64,000 bases of DNA from Propionispira arboris (GTDB taxonomy: Bacteria > Bacillota > Negativicutes > Selenomonadales > Selenomonadaceae): NCBI RefSeq assembly GCF_900109225.1, contig NZ_FNZK01000014.1, forward strand, positions 1 to 64,000, in the 5' to 3' direction. Below the pieces are notes generated by a model that was given only the letters and a program-made list of their open reading frames with translations, made no database searches and was not told the DNA's origin. Positions within the stretch are counted from its first letter, which is position 1. Each line of letters starts with the position of its first letter. Below, piece after piece: positions 15,889-25,310 of this stretch. Both the position numbers and the translations under genes were made by a program.

Positions 15889-17394
15889 TTGGCATTTTAT
15901 TTTAGTGAAGCATCTCATACGTTTGGTGAATATTTACTGGTTCCGGGTTATTCTTCGGCAGACTGCGTTCCAGCGAATGTTTCATTGGCAACACCGTTGG
16001 TAAAATTCAAAAAAGGTGAAAAACCTAAAATCACAATGAATATTCCAATGACCTCTGCTATTATGCAGGCAGTTTCCGACGATAAGATGGCGATTGCATT
16101 GGCCAAAGAGGGCGGTGTTTCCTTTATTTATGGTTCACAGTCCATTGCAGAGGAAGCGGCGATGGTTGCTCGTGTTAAAACTTATAAATCTGGTTTTGTA
16201 AACAGTGATTCGAATATTAAGCCAACGACGACACTGGCTGAAATTTTGGCACTGAAAGATTCTACTGGTCATTCCACCATGGCAGTTACTGAGGATGGTA
16301 CGCCGACCGGAAAACTTCTTGGTATCGTAACCAGCCGTGATTATCGTGTTACACGAATGACAGAAGATACAAAGGCAGAAGTCTTTATGACACCTTTTTC
16401 AAAATTGGTTCATGCGGATGCACACACGACTTTGCCAGAAGCCAATGATTTGATTTGGAAACATAAACTTAATATGCTTCCTTTAATTGATAAAAATCAG
16501 CGTTTGCGCTATATGGTTTTTAGAAAAGATTATACAGATAATAAAGAAAATGAATTAGAAATTATTGATGATAAAAAACGCTATATTGTTGGAGCCGGAA
16601 TCAATACGCGTGACTATGCAGAACGCGTTCCAGCGCTTTTAAGAGCAGGAGCGGATGTACTATGTATTGATTCATCGGAAGGCTTCTCAGAATGGCAGAG
16701 AACTACGCTGCAATACATTCATGAAACATTTGGCGAAGATGTTAAAGTGGGTGCTGGCAATGTTGTCGATCGGGCTGGTTTTAGATTTTTGGCAGAAGCC
16801 GGAGCTGATTTTATCAAGGTTGGTATTGGCGGCGGGTCTATTTGTATTACGCGTGAAACCAAAGGCATTGGCCGTGGACAGGCTACGGCATTGATTGATG
16901 TTATAAAGGCCCGTGATGAATATTATGAAGAAACCGGAGTTTATATCCCTGTTTGTTCGGATGGTGGGATCGTTCATGATTTTCATATGACCTTAGCACT
17001 TGCTATGGGAGCTGATTTCATGATGCTTGGTCGCTATTTTTCGCGTTTCGATGAAAGTCCTACCGATAAAGTACGAATCAATGGAACGTATCTCAAAGAG
17101 TATTGGGGTGAAGGTTCCAATCGAGCTAGAAATTGGCAGCGTTATGATTTAGGGGGAGATAAGAAACTTTCTTTCGAAGAGGGTGTTGATTCTTATGTAC
17201 CTTATGCCGGATCGCTGAAAGATAATATTAATATTACACTCAGCAAACTTCGTTCGACGATGTGCAATTGCGGCGCACTCACGCTGCCAAACTTTAGACG
17301 GGATGCGAAACTTACGTTGGTGTCATCAACTAGTATTGTTGAGGGCGGTTCGCATGACGTTATTTTAAAAGATAAATTTTCATCAAGAGATTAA
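15889..17394 (+). CDS. guaB: IMP dehydrogenase
   Basis: About 501 residues from TTG 15889, which has AAGAAGGGG eight bases upstream. It oxidises IMP to XMP with NAD, the committed step to GMP. The barrel carries [20 protein letters not shown], the active-site loop [20 protein letters not shown] with the catalytic Cys, SDGGIVHD, and the flap region after [15 protein letters not shown] pair occupies about residues 95-210 ([15 protein letters not shown] type and [20 protein letters not shown]). It belongs to the IMPDH branch that opens [20 protein letters not shown] and has a longer C-terminus than the B. subtilis form. It is monocistronic between a promoter and a terminator. Confidence 0.9.
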   Translation: MAFYFSEASHTFGEYLLVPGYSSADCVPANVSLATPLVKFKKGEKPKITMNIPMTSAIMQAVSDDKMAIALAKEGGVSFIYGSQSIAEEAAMVARVKTYKSGFVNSDSNIKPTTTLAEILALKDSTGHSTMAVTEDGTPTGKLLGIVTSRDYRVTRMTEDTKAEVFMTPFSKLVHADAHTTLPEANDLIWKHKLNMLPLIDKNQRLRYMVFRKDYTDNKENELEIIDDKKRYIVGAGINTRDYAERVPALLRAGADVLCIDSSEGFSEWQRTTLQYIHETFGEDVKVGAGNVVDRAGFRFLAEAGADFIKVGIGGGSICITRETKGIGRGQATALIDVIKARDEYYEETGVYIPVCSDGGIVHDFHMTLALAMGADFMMLGRYFSRFDESPTDKVRINGTYLKEYWGEGSNRARNWQRYDLGGDKKLSFEEGVDSYVPYAGSLKDNINITLSKLRSTMCNCGALTLPNFRRDAKLTLVSSTSIVEGGSHDVILKDKFSSRD

Positions 17395-17400
17395 CCCTTT

Positions 17401-17423
17401 AGAGGTGCGGATTCCGCACCTCT
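17401..17423 (+). terminator. guaB terminator
   Basis: Perfect arms AGAGGTGCGGA and TCCGCACCTCT with a one-base loop as written, followed by TTTAATTTT. Confidence 0.9.
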
Positions 17424-17469
17424 TTAATTTTGTCCATAATCGTTATGGTCGAAACAAAATGTCTTTTGA

Positions 17470-17498
17470 TTGTGTTTGCTAAATAGATAAATTATAAT
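17470..17498 (+). promoter_or_regulatory. Promoter of the mannitol operon
   Basis: TTGTGT (17470-17475), 17-base spacer, TATAAT (17493-17498), about 90 bases before mtlR. Confidence 0.6.
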
Positions 17499-17586
17499 GA
17501 GTTTAACTTAATTAAGGATTCGCAGCAAGCAAAATCGAATTGCTTGATCGGGCTTCTAAGTGATCATAGGAGGCTGAAACATAAAT

Positions 17587-19713
17587 ATGAAAATAAGTTC
17601 AAGAGCAAAAGCAATTTTAGCTAAAGTCTGTCAGGAAACATCCTATATAACGATTGCCGCGATTGCGAAAGAACTGGATGTAAGTGCCAAGACAATTGTA
17701 CGTGAACTGCCTGAAGTCGAAACGGTACTAAAACGGTATGGTCTTGAACTCGATAAAAAAACAGGTGCGGGTATCGGTGTTCATGGGAATATGACTGCTT
17801 GTACACAAGTGCTGCAGCTTTTGGATGAATCCAGGGATGAACATACTTATTCACCGCTTGAAAGACAAACTGTTATTATTAGTAAATTATTACAAAATCA
17901 AGCACCTGTTAAATTATTTGAGTTTGCTTCTATTTTAAAAGTAACCGAAGGAACCATTAGCAATGATCTTGATAAATTAGAACCTTGGTTTATCGAACAT
18001 GCCTTGGTACTGGTTCGTAAGCCGGGGCTGGGTGTTTACGTTGAAGGTGAAGAAAATGATATTCGGAAGGCCATTGTCCATTATATTTATGAGAATATCA
18101 AAGAAGATCAGCTTTTAGATCTTGTCCATGATAATCTAGTTGAAAATCCAGCAGTTAAAACGGCTTCCTTAAAAGAAACGCAGAATTATCTACTGGATCT
18201 TGTCGATGTTAATGTCATACACAAGCTTGAAAAAGCGGTTCGCGATGTTGAAACGCAAATGAAGTATCAATTGTCGGATAATGCTTTTGTTGGCTTGATT
18301 GTCCATTTGGCTTTAGCTGTACAACGACTTAGAAAAAGTGAAAAAATAGAAATAAATAAAGACTTCCTCAATGAATTACAAGAAAAAAAAGAATTTTCTG
18401 TCGCAAGAAAAATCAGTGAAAAAATTGCTGACTTGTTTGCTATTGCTGTACCCGATACGGAAATTGGCTATATTACGATGCATTTATTAGGGGCTCGGAA
18501 CCGGTACAGCAGTCACGGTGCATCCATGAATGTTGTGGATAATTTTCACTTGGTGAAGTTGGCAAAATCCATGATGCGGATCGCCCAGCAGGAAACAGGG
18601 AAAGCCTTGCTTCAAAATGAAAAGCTTTTAGTTGGTCTTGTGAATCATTTAGGACCTTCGATCAGTCGGCTGAAAATGAAAATGGATATTCGCAATCCCC
18701 TGCTGGAAGATATGCAGAAACATTATCCAGAACTTTTAGAAATCAGCCGTAAATGTGTGAAAGATTTAGAGCATGAACTGGATCTGGTTTTGCCTGAATC
18801 TGAGCTTGCTTATATTGCTATGCATTTGGGGGCAGCAATTGAAGATAGTGATCAACTTTCTAAGATTGAACACCGAATCCTTATTGCTTGCCCCACGGGA
18901 ATGGGAACATCGCGCATGTTAGCGAGTCGGATTCAAAAAGAATACGCTAATCTTAAAGTCGTTGATGTGATTTCAGCACTTCATGTGAACAATCTATACA
19001 TCAATCAAGTACAAGCGGAATTTGTTGTTTCAACGGTTCCTATACCAAATTGTATGCTGCCAGTTGTTGTTGTTAATTCACTACTCAATGAAGTGGACAA
19101 AGAAAAAATCAATAAGCAGATTGTCGTTTTAGGGGAAACTATTTTAAAACAGGCAGCAAAGATGCCGGCTCCATATGATTTTAAAACCCATTTAATGCAA
19201 CTTAATGAATACAGTCGGGCGATTGTTGATCTTTTGGATTCTTTCTTTTTTGCTGAGGACAAAGAAGCATCGACGATTATGGAACTTTGTGAAAATATTG
19301 GCAAGCTGGTTGACCGTGATGCGGCAAAACAAAAAGATATAATGGCTGCTTTGTTGAATCGTGAAGAATATGGTGGCACGGTAATTCGCGGCAATAAGAT
19401 GATTTTATTGCATTGTCGCAGTGCAGCTATTTCGCATTTAACATTTGGTATTATTCATTTAAATCAATATGAAGTCCAAACTGAATTCGAAACGAAAATA
19501 GAACAAATTAAAACAGCGATTGTCATGCTGGCACCTCAAAATGCGCATAAATACAGTCTGGAAACGATTGGTTATATATCAACGATTTTACTCGAACGCT
19601 GGGGTCTGATTGAGTTATTGCATGAAGGCGATCAAAAACTTATTTATCTTGAGTTAGTAAAAATATTTAAAGAATTTTATCAAAAAAAATATAAAATATT
19701 ATTGGAGGGTTAG
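17587..19713 (+). CDS. mtlR: Mannitol operon transcriptional activator MtlR (PRD/PTS-regulated)
   Basis: 708 residues in the usual MtlR order: N-terminal helix-turn-helix (about 1-65, ISSRAKAILAKVCQETSYIT then ELDVSAKTIVRELPEVE), a second HTH around 100-150, two PTS regulation domains (about 180-400, with conserved His in IVHLALAVQRLR, YITMHLLGA and YIAMHLGAAI), an EIIB-like domain with ILIACPTGMGTSRMLASR (Cys near 435) and an EIIA-like domain at the end. PTS phosphorylation of PRD His and the EIIB Cys tunes its activity on the mtl promoter. It is followed after two bases by mtlA, so regulator and transporter are made together. Confidence 0.92.
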   Translation: MKISSRAKAILAKVCQETSYITIAAIAKELDVSAKTIVRELPEVETVLKRYGLELDKKTGAGIGVHGNMTACTQVLQLLDESRDEHTYSPLERQTVIISKLLQNQAPVKLFEFASILKVTEGTISNDLDKLEPWFIEHALVLVRKPGLGVYVEGEENDIRKAIVHYIYENIKEDQLLDLVHDNLVENPAVKTASLKETQNYLLDLVDVNVIHKLEKAVRDVETQMKYQLSDNAFVGLIVHLALAVQRLRKSEKIEINKDFLNELQEKKEFSVARKISEKIADLFAIAVPDTEIGYITMHLLGARNRYSSHGASMNVVDNFHLVKLAKSMMRIAQQETGKALLQNEKLLVGLVNHLGPSISRLKMKMDIRNPLLEDMQKHYPELLEISRKCVKDLEHELDLVLPESELAYIAMHLGAAIEDSDQLSKIEHRILIACPTGMGTSRMLASRIQKEYANLKVVDVISALHVNNLYINQVQAEFVVSTVPIPNCMLPVVVVNSLLNEVDKEKINKQIVVLGETILKQAAKMPAPYDFKTHLMQLNEYSRAIVDLLDSFFFAEDKEASTIMELCENIGKLVDRDAAKQKDIMAALLNREEYGGTVIRGNKMILLHCRSAAISHLTFGIIHLNQYEVQTEFETKIEQIKTAIVMLAPQNAHKYSLETIGYISTILLERWGLIELLHEGDQKLIYLELVKIFKEFYQKKYKILLEG

Positions 19714-19715
19714 AC

Positions 19716-21605
19716 ATGAACGAAAATACTTCGAATGGAAACATCCAGGTCAAAATCCAAAAATTCGGTCGTTTCTTAAGCGGCATGGTTATGCCGAATA
19801 TCGGAGCTTTCATTGCTTGGGGGCTTATTACGGCATTATTCATCCCGACTGGCTGGCTGCCAAATGAAGGTCTGGCTAAATTAGTTGGTCCGATGATTAC
19901 ATTTTTATTGCCACTTTTGATTGGTTATACTGGTGGTAAAGCAGTTGCTGGGACACGCGGCGGGGTACTTGGTGCAATTGCAACAAGCGGTGTCATCATT
20001 GGGGCAGATATCCCAATGTTTATTGGTGCGATGATTATGGGGCCGCTGGCTGGCTGGGTCATTAAGAAATTTGATCAGATTGTTGAAGGATCTGTTCCAG
20101 TTGGTTTTGAAATGCTAGTCAATAATTTTTCGGCTGGTATTATCGGTGGTATTTTAGCGATTATTGCCTATACTGGCGTTGGTCCGGTTGTGCTGGCCTT
20201 AAACAGCGTTATACGATCTGGTGTTGATATCATCGTCACAGCTGGTATGCTGCCAATCGCTTCTTTGTTTATTGAACCAGGTAAGATTTTATTTTTGAAT
20301 AATGCGATGAATCATGGTATCTTGAGTCCAATTGGAATTCAGCAGGCACAGGAAACAGGTAAATCTATTTTCTTCTTGCTTGAACCAAACCCGGGTCCGG
20401 GTCTTGGTCTGTTACTTGCTTATTGGGTATTTGCGAAAGGGATGGCAAAAGATTCAGCTCCTGGTGCTATTATCATTCATTTCCTCGGTGGTATCCATGA
20501 AATTTACTTCCCGTATGTATTGATGAATCCAATTCTGTTGCTTGCAGTTATCGCTGGTGGCATGAGTGGTGTCTTCACATTTGTTCTTCTTGGCGGCGGT
20601 CTTGTTGCAACTCCGGCTCCAGGCAGTATTTTTGCAATCTTGGCACTTACGCCAAAAGGTGTTTATTTTGCCAATATTGCTGGTGTAGTCGTTTCTACGG
20701 TTGTATCTTTCCTTGTAGCATCTGTTTTTGTAAAACGCTCGGCGAATCAAATGGATGATAGTGAACTTGAAGCTGCAAAAGGTGCTGTAAGTGAATTAAA
20801 AGGTAATAAAAATACTTCAGGTACAGTTGTGGCTGGCAGTGCTTTGAAAAAAATCATTTATGCTTGTGATGCCGGGATGGGATCAAGTGCAATGGGGGCC
20901 AGTGCTTTAAAAAACAAACTAAAGAAAGCTGGCTATACACATGTTTCGATTACAAATTGTGCGATTGAAGATATTCCAGCTGATGCACAAATTGTCGTTA
21001 CGCATGAAAAACTGTCGGCGCGAGTGCAGGCGAAAGTACCGCAGGCAGAACATATATTTGTAAAAGATTTCATTCAAAATCAAGTCTATGATATTATTTC
21101 TGCAAGACTGGCCGGTCTTGAAAAAATAGCAGCAGACGTAAATAATACGTCTGATACAGTGATTCAAGATCAAAATTTATTGACGAAAAATAATATCAAA
21201 GTTGGACTTACGAGTGTTACAAAGGCAGAAGCAATCCGCATGGCGGGGCGTATGCTTGTTGATAGCGGCTATGCAGAAGAACCTTATGTGGAAGCTATGA
21301 TTGAACGTGAACAAGACATCAGCACCTATATTGGTCGTGGTATTGCTATCCCGCATGGTGTATCATCGGCAAAAAATGCGATTAAAAAATCGGGCTTGGT
21401 TGTGCTTCAGTTCCCTGACGGCATTGACTTTGGTGAAGAAACTGCCTATTTGATTGTTGGGATTGCTGGTAAAGATAATGAACATTTGGCGATTTTGGCA
21501 AATATTGCTACAGCGCTTGATGAATATGAGTCTAAAGTAAAAGAACTCTATACAACGAAAGATAAAGATCTGATTTACAAGTTATTTACCAATACGAATG
21601 CATAA
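19716..21605 (+). CDS. mtlA: Mannitol-specific PTS enzyme EIICBA
   Basis: 629 residues with all three domains fused, as in Escherichia coli MtlA. EIIC spans about 1-345 (FGRFLSGMVMPNIGAFIAWG and the substrate-site GGIHEIYFPYVLMNP). EIIB spans about 375-465 with IIYACDAGMGSSAMGAS (phospho-Cys near 384). EIIA spans about 485-629 with GIAIPHGV (phospho-His near 546). It imports mannitol as mannitol-1-phosphate. Many Firmicutes encode EIIA separately (mtlF); here it is fused, so the cluster needs no mtlF. GAGGG precedes ATG 19716. Confidence 0.95.
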   Translation: MNENTSNGNIQVKIQKFGRFLSGMVMPNIGAFIAWGLITALFIPTGWLPNEGLAKLVGPMITFLLPLLIGYTGGKAVAGTRGGVLGAIATSGVIIGADIPMFIGAMIMGPLAGWVIKKFDQIVEGSVPVGFEMLVNNFSAGIIGGILAIIAYTGVGPVVLALNSVIRSGVDIIVTAGMLPIASLFIEPGKILFLNNAMNHGILSPIGIQQAQETGKSIFFLLEPNPGPGLGLLLAYWVFAKGMAKDSAPGAIIIHFLGGIHEIYFPYVLMNPILLLAVIAGGMSGVFTFVLLGGGLVATPAPGSIFAILALTPKGVYFANIAGVVVSTVVSFLVASVFVKRSANQMDDSELEAAKGAVSELKGNKNTSGTVVAGSALKKIIYACDAGMGSSAMGASALKNKLKKAGYTHVSITNCAIEDIPADAQIVVTHEKLSARVQAKVPQAEHIFVKDFIQNQVYDIISARLAGLEKIAADVNNTSDTVIQDQNLLTKNNIKVGLTSVTKAEAIRMAGRMLVDSGYAEEPYVEAMIEREQDISTYIGRGIAIPHGVSSAKNAIKKSGLVVLQFPDGIDFGEETAYLIVGIAGKDNEHLAILANIATALDEYESKVKELYTTKDKDLIYKLFTNTNA

Positions 21606-21621
21606 ATAGGAATAAAAATCG

Positions 21622-21661
21622 CCGGAGCTTGTAAAATGGTACTATATTTTGCAAGCTCTGG
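21622..21661 (+). terminator. Hairpin between mtlA and mtlD
   Basis: Sixteen-base arms with two G-U pairs (CCGGAGCTTGTAAAAT at 21622-21637, ATTTTGCAAGCTCTGG at 21646-21661). No T run follows, so it may stabilise or attenuate the transcript rather than end it. Confidence 0.55.
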
Positions 21662-21713
21662 TGCTATGATACAATAAGCATATTATTGTTAAAAAATTAG
21701 GGGGCATATATTT

Positions 21714-22874
21714 ATGAAAGCAGTACATTTTGGTGCAGGTAATATCGGGAGAGGCTTTATTGGCGAATTGCTCCATGATTCTGGATTTGAGATTACGTTT
21801 GTTGAAGTTGGTCAGGAAATTGTTGATCGTATAAACGCTACGCATACGTATGATCTTTATATTATTAATCGAAATTACGAAAAGAAAACGATCGATAAGG
21901 TAAAGGCTTATTCACCGATTACACAGGAAAAAGAAATTATTGCGGCAATTGTGGAAGCGGATATTATTACCACTTCAGTTTGGGCAGACAATCTGCCTAA
22001 AATTGCCAATACAATGGCGCGTGGACTAAAGGCGCGTTTAGCTGCCGGTAAAAGCAGAGTGAATATCATGGCGTGCGAAAATGCATTTTTTGCTACGAAT
22101 ATCTTGAAAAAAGCTTTATTAAATTGTACAGAAGGCATGACAGAAGATGAAATGACGAAAATTGGCGGTTTTGCCAACGTTTCGGTGGACCGAATTGCAC
22201 TGCATTCAATTAAAGATGGTGTAAGCGTGCCGGAAATTGACGAAGCGTTTGAACTTGTCATTGAAAAAAATAAGTTGGTTGATCCGTCAGCAGAGCCAAT
22301 CAAAGGGGCAGATTATGCAGATAATCTTGATATGTATTTAGAAAGAAAATTGTATATGGTAAACAGCGGTCATGCGGCGTCTGCTTATCTTGGTCAGCTT
22401 TATGGCTGTGCAACTGTGCAAGAAGCTTTGGCAAATCCGGTGATTTTAGAAGAAGCTGTCGGTACGATGAAAGAAGCAGCTAAGGTTCTTGTGAAAAAAT
22501 TTGGTTTTAAAGAAGCAGATTTACAATATTTTATTGATAAAAACATTAAGCGTTTTACATTCCCTGCGCTTAAAGATGAAGTGCTTCGTGTGGGCCGTGC
22601 ACCTATTCGTAAACTTGCGGAACAGGATCGCCTTGTAGGTCCGGCTAAACAAGCCGAAGCCTATGGCTATGAATATAAGCATCTTGCGAAAGCCATTGCT
22701 GCCGCATTTTTATTCGTCAATCTGGATGATGATCAGGCCATTGAAGTTCAGGACTTTGTTAAACAAAATGGCATTGAGAAAGCAATTACCCATTATACCA
22801 ATATTCAGGCGGATACTGAATTATTTAAAGTAATTTTGTCAAATTACAATAATTTACTTCATGTAAAAAAATAA
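21714..22874 (+). CDS. mtlD: Mannitol-1-phosphate 5-dehydrogenase
   Basis: 386 residues, the standard MtlD length. It oxidises mannitol-1-phosphate to fructose-6-phosphate with NAD. The N-terminal Rossmann motif KAVHFGAGNIGRGFIGELLH is exact for the family, and NMYLERKLYMVNSGHAA-type sequence (here NLDMYLERKLYMVNSGHAAS) gives the catalytic Lys/Asn/His set of long-chain mannitol dehydrogenases. GGGGGC precedes ATG 21714. It completes the mannitol pathway begun by mtlR and mtlA. Confidence 0.95.
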   Translation: MKAVHFGAGNIGRGFIGELLHDSGFEITFVEVGQEIVDRINATHTYDLYIINRNYEKKTIDKVKAYSPITQEKEIIAAIVEADIITTSVWADNLPKIANTMARGLKARLAAGKSRVNIMACENAFFATNILKKALLNCTEGMTEDEMTKIGGFANVSVDRIALHSIKDGVSVPEIDEAFELVIEKNKLVDPSAEPIKGADYADNLDMYLERKLYMVNSGHAASAYLGQLYGCATVQEALANPVILEEAVGTMKEAAKVLVKKFGFKEADLQYFIDKNIKRFTFPALKDEVLRVGRAPIRKLAEQDRLVGPAKQAEAYGYEYKHLAKAIAAAFLFVNLDDDQAIEVQDFVKQNGIEKAITHYTNIQADTELFKVILSNYNNLLHVKK

Positions 22875-22891
22875 GAACCTTTATAAAGTGC

Positions 22892-22937
22892 AAAAGAGCA
22901 GCCTTGAAATCTGTTGGGATTTTCAAGCTGCTCTTTT
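22892..22937 (+). terminator. Terminator of the mtl operon
   Basis: Arms AAAAGAGCAGC-C-TTGAAA and TTTCAAGCTGCTCTTTT with one bulged C, followed by TATTTTG. Confidence 0.88.
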
Positions 22938-22997
22938 TATTTTGTATAAAAATTTTATTAGACCATATATTATAGTTTGAGTATCAAAGTCTGAATC

Positions 22998-24344
22998 TTA
23001 CTCGAATTCACGCGAGTACATATAACAACGATTGCGGCCGTGATTCTTAGCCTCATATAAAGCAACATCAGCAGCATGATAAAGTTCTTCAAAGGTTTGT
23101 CCATCTTTCTTATAAATAGCGATACCAATGCTGCAAGAAAATTTTTGATTAAAGGCTTCAATAAATTTTCGTCGAAACAGCTTACCTAAGTGCTGTGATC
23201 TTTCCAGGGGCATCTCATCGGATGGGATATCGCGCATGAAGACTACGAATTCATCCCCGCCAAAGCGTCCAATGATATCGTCATACCGAAATGTCATACT
23301 CAGTTTTTTTGCGAGGCTGACTAATACGGAATCACCAAACTGATGTCCCAAGACATCGTTGACTTGTTTGAAATAATCAATATCAATAATAATAAAAGCA
23401 TGTTGCTGCTGGCTGTCTTTTTTTAAGGTAGACATAATCAAATATTCGGCCGCCTGACGATTGTACAGTCCAGTAAGCCCATCCCGTTCTGACTTATAGG
23501 TTAAGGCATCAATCTGCAGTTTTTGTTTATGAATATTGTGTAAAAGCCCTGTATAACAAAATGGCTTTTGCATGTCATTATAAATCCAGGTTCCTCTTAA
23601 TTCAAACCAGCGATATATCGTTTTTGGGGGGCCTTTCAGGCGTAGTGTCAAATTGTCAGGGGAAAGTTTATCCATCAAGACTTTATCGATTTTTTCGAGA
23701 TCAGCCGGGTGGATTGAACTTTTTTTGTAAAGTGAGGTAGAATATGAGTTTATTTGCACTTTTTTATTTTTTTTCCCTTCAGGGGTATCGATATTATAAT
23801 TTAACGTTAATACATCATGAGGAATATTATATTCAAAAATGATATCTTCGGTGCATTCCAAAATAATGCGATAACGTGCTTGAACAAGTTTTAAAAGACT
23901 CTGTGCTTTGATAAATGCCAACTTATCTTTTTTAGATTGTTGAGTTGTCGCGAGAGAAAAATGAATCACATCAATCAAATAGCTGTTGTCATGCAATCGC
24001 AAGGTTGCGGTTATATTCCATTTTTGATAGGGGCAGCAGCCTGTATCTGGTTCATTTTGATTCACTAAAATAATCGAAACTATAAGGTCAACGGATTGGT
24101 TGGGGGTTAGCTTGGCATGAAATGTATGGATTCGATAAGAAGGTGCTATTGTATTTTGTTCGGCTTCATTTTCCAAGTAGACTATAAAATCAGCTTTTGT
24201 AATAAAATGGGTTGGTAAATCGGGTTTATATATATAGGCATTTGTAGCGAGTAGTTGAAGAATTTTAGTTGTATTTCGATTAACATAACATGAATCAAGG
24301 AAATCCGTCAGTACTTTTTTTGCGGCCTTCAAATTTTTATCCAT
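22998..24344 (-). CDS. Diguanylate cyclase with NTF2/SnoaL-like and PAS-like N-terminus
   Basis: 448 residues, soluble. The C-terminal third is a GGDEF domain (RDGLTGLYNRQAAEYLI, IIDIDYFKQVNDVLGHQFGD, active site GRFGGDEFVVF). An RxxD inhibitory site (RYDD) sits five residues before GGDEF, so product inhibition by c-di-GMP is expected. The middle part (about 160-290) looks like a PAS fold. The first 145 residues (KVLTDFLDSCYVNRNTTKIL, then a region with TFHAKLTP and WNITATLRL) resemble an NTF2/SnoaL-type cone domain. It makes c-di-GMP in response to an unknown ligand. No signal peptide or membrane segment is seen. Confidence 0.88.
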   Translation of the reverse strand: MDKNLKAAKKVLTDFLDSCYVNRNTTKILQLLATNAYIYKPDLPTHFITKADFIVYLENEAEQNTIAPSYRIHTFHAKLTPNQSVDLIVSIILVNQNEPDTGCCPYQKWNITATLRLHDNSYLIDVIHFSLATTQQSKKDKLAFIKAQSLLKLVQARYRIILECTEDIIFEYNIPHDVLTLNYNIDTPEGKKNKKVQINSYSTSLYKKSSIHPADLEKIDKVLMDKLSPDNLTLRLKGPPKTIYRWFELRGTWIYNDMQKPFCYTGLLHNIHKQKLQIDALTYKSERDGLTGLYNRQAAEYLIMSTLKKDSQQQHAFIIIDIDYFKQVNDVLGHQFGDSVLVSLAKKLSMTFRYDDIIGRFGGDEFVVFMRDIPSDEMPLERSQHLGKLFRRKFIEAFNQKFSCSIGIAIYKKDGQTFEELYHAADVALYEAKNHGRNRCYMYSREFE

Positions 24345-24678
24345 TTATGTAATCCCCCAATTTTTAGCTGTCGTGTGATCAGTAACTGGTTCTATCTACA
24401 TTTTATTAAGCTGGAACAGCAATGTCAAATAATAAAAATTTTTTATTTGTAAATTTTTATTCTTCAAATTTGAATTTTAATACTATTGCTGTATTTTGCC
24501 TTAGCGGATTACCTGATTTCCAGGTAAATGTATTGAAACATTAACAAGGATAGCAAAAAGGAATGAAATAGATTACTTTTTTGTATTTCCTTTTTTTGTG
24601 AATTAGGTATAAAATAAAAATAAAACAATTTTCAGATTATTTGTAAATGAAAATAAAATGCGGAGAGGGGAATATTAG
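24345..24678 (+). other. Intergenic region with a TTACCTG/CAGGTAA palindrome
   Basis: The 330 bases between divergent genes are AT-rich. At 24509-24527 TTACCTG and CAGGTAA flank ATTTC, which could be a small hairpin or an operator for the thioesterase/OadB unit. A run TATAAAATAAAAATAAAAC near 24609 may contain the promoter. No gene is seen. Confidence 0.4.
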
Positions 24679-25107
24679 ATGTTTGATTTAAGAGATATAC
24701 TTTCAGTAGGACAAAATGCGATGATTCGCCAAGTGGTGCAAAAATCAGATACGGCTAGTAACTATACAAAAGAATTAAATGAATTATTAGCAACGCCGGC
24801 TTGTGTGGGAATGGCAATTAAAGCTTCTGTAGAAACCATCGATCAATATTTGCCAGAGGGGTTTATCAGTATAGGATATTCAACTGAATTTACGCATACA
24901 GCAACAACGAGTTTAGGCATGACAATCACCATCAAAGTAACAATTATTGAAATCGAAGATCATGAAGTGGTTTTGCAAATAAAAGCATGGGATGAACAAG
25001 GTGAGGTAGGTCATGGGATTCATAAGCGGATTGTTGTGAATCAGGAAGCGTTGCTAAAAAAAGCTCGGCAGCGGACAAGATTTTTAACGAATCGTAAATT
25101 AGTATAA
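24679..25107 (+). CDS. Hot-dog thioesterase of the fluoroacetyl-CoA thioesterase (FlK) type
   Basis: 142 residues. The residues that form the FlK catalytic set line up here: Thr 39 in LLATPACV, Glu 52 in SVETIDQYL and His 73 in STEFTHTATT. Most relatives outside Streptomyces are of unknown substrate and act on small acyl-CoA thioesters. It is followed 13 bases after its stop by a small membrane protein gene and then an OadB-like gene, all in one direction. This context suggests hydrolysis of a CoA thioester linked to a decarboxylation step, which is inference. Confidence 0.8.
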   Translation: MFDLRDILSVGQNAMIRQVVQKSDTASNYTKELNELLATPACVGMAIKASVETIDQYLPEGFISIGYSTEFTHTATTSLGMTITIKVTIIEIEDHEVVLQIKAWDEQGEVGHGIHKRIVVNQEALLKKARQRTRFLTNRKLV

Positions 25108-25120
25108 GGGGGTTAAAATA

Positions 25121-25270
25121 ATGAATTTACCAGATACGCTGCAAGGCGCTATTGCATTAAGTGTAATTGATTTTTTCCTGAGTTTCATTTTTATTGCCGC
25201 TATAGGCGGGGTATTAGCCCTGTTTCCCTGGTTAAATCATTTGGGTGAAATTAAAGAGGATAAATATTGA
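25121..25270 (+). CDS. Small membrane protein, OadG/MmdD-like position
   Basis: A 49-residue protein from ATG 25121 (AAGGGGG seven bases upstream). It reads MNLPDTLQGAIALSVIDFFL then one hydrophobic helix (SFIFIAAIGGVLALFPWL) and a charged tail ending GEIKEDKY. Sodium-pump decarboxylases have a small one-helix gamma subunit (OadG) that joins alpha to beta, and this gene lies just before an OadB-like beta subunit. It lacks the Pro/Ala-rich linker and His-rich tail of classic OadG, so it is a possible gamma analogue only. Confidence 0.65.
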   Translation: MNLPDTLQGAIALSVIDFFLSFIFIAAIGGVLALFPWLNHLGEIKEDKY

Positions 25271-25310
25271 TTATCCAAGGATATCAGAAAACTAGTTTGG
25301 AGGAATAAAC

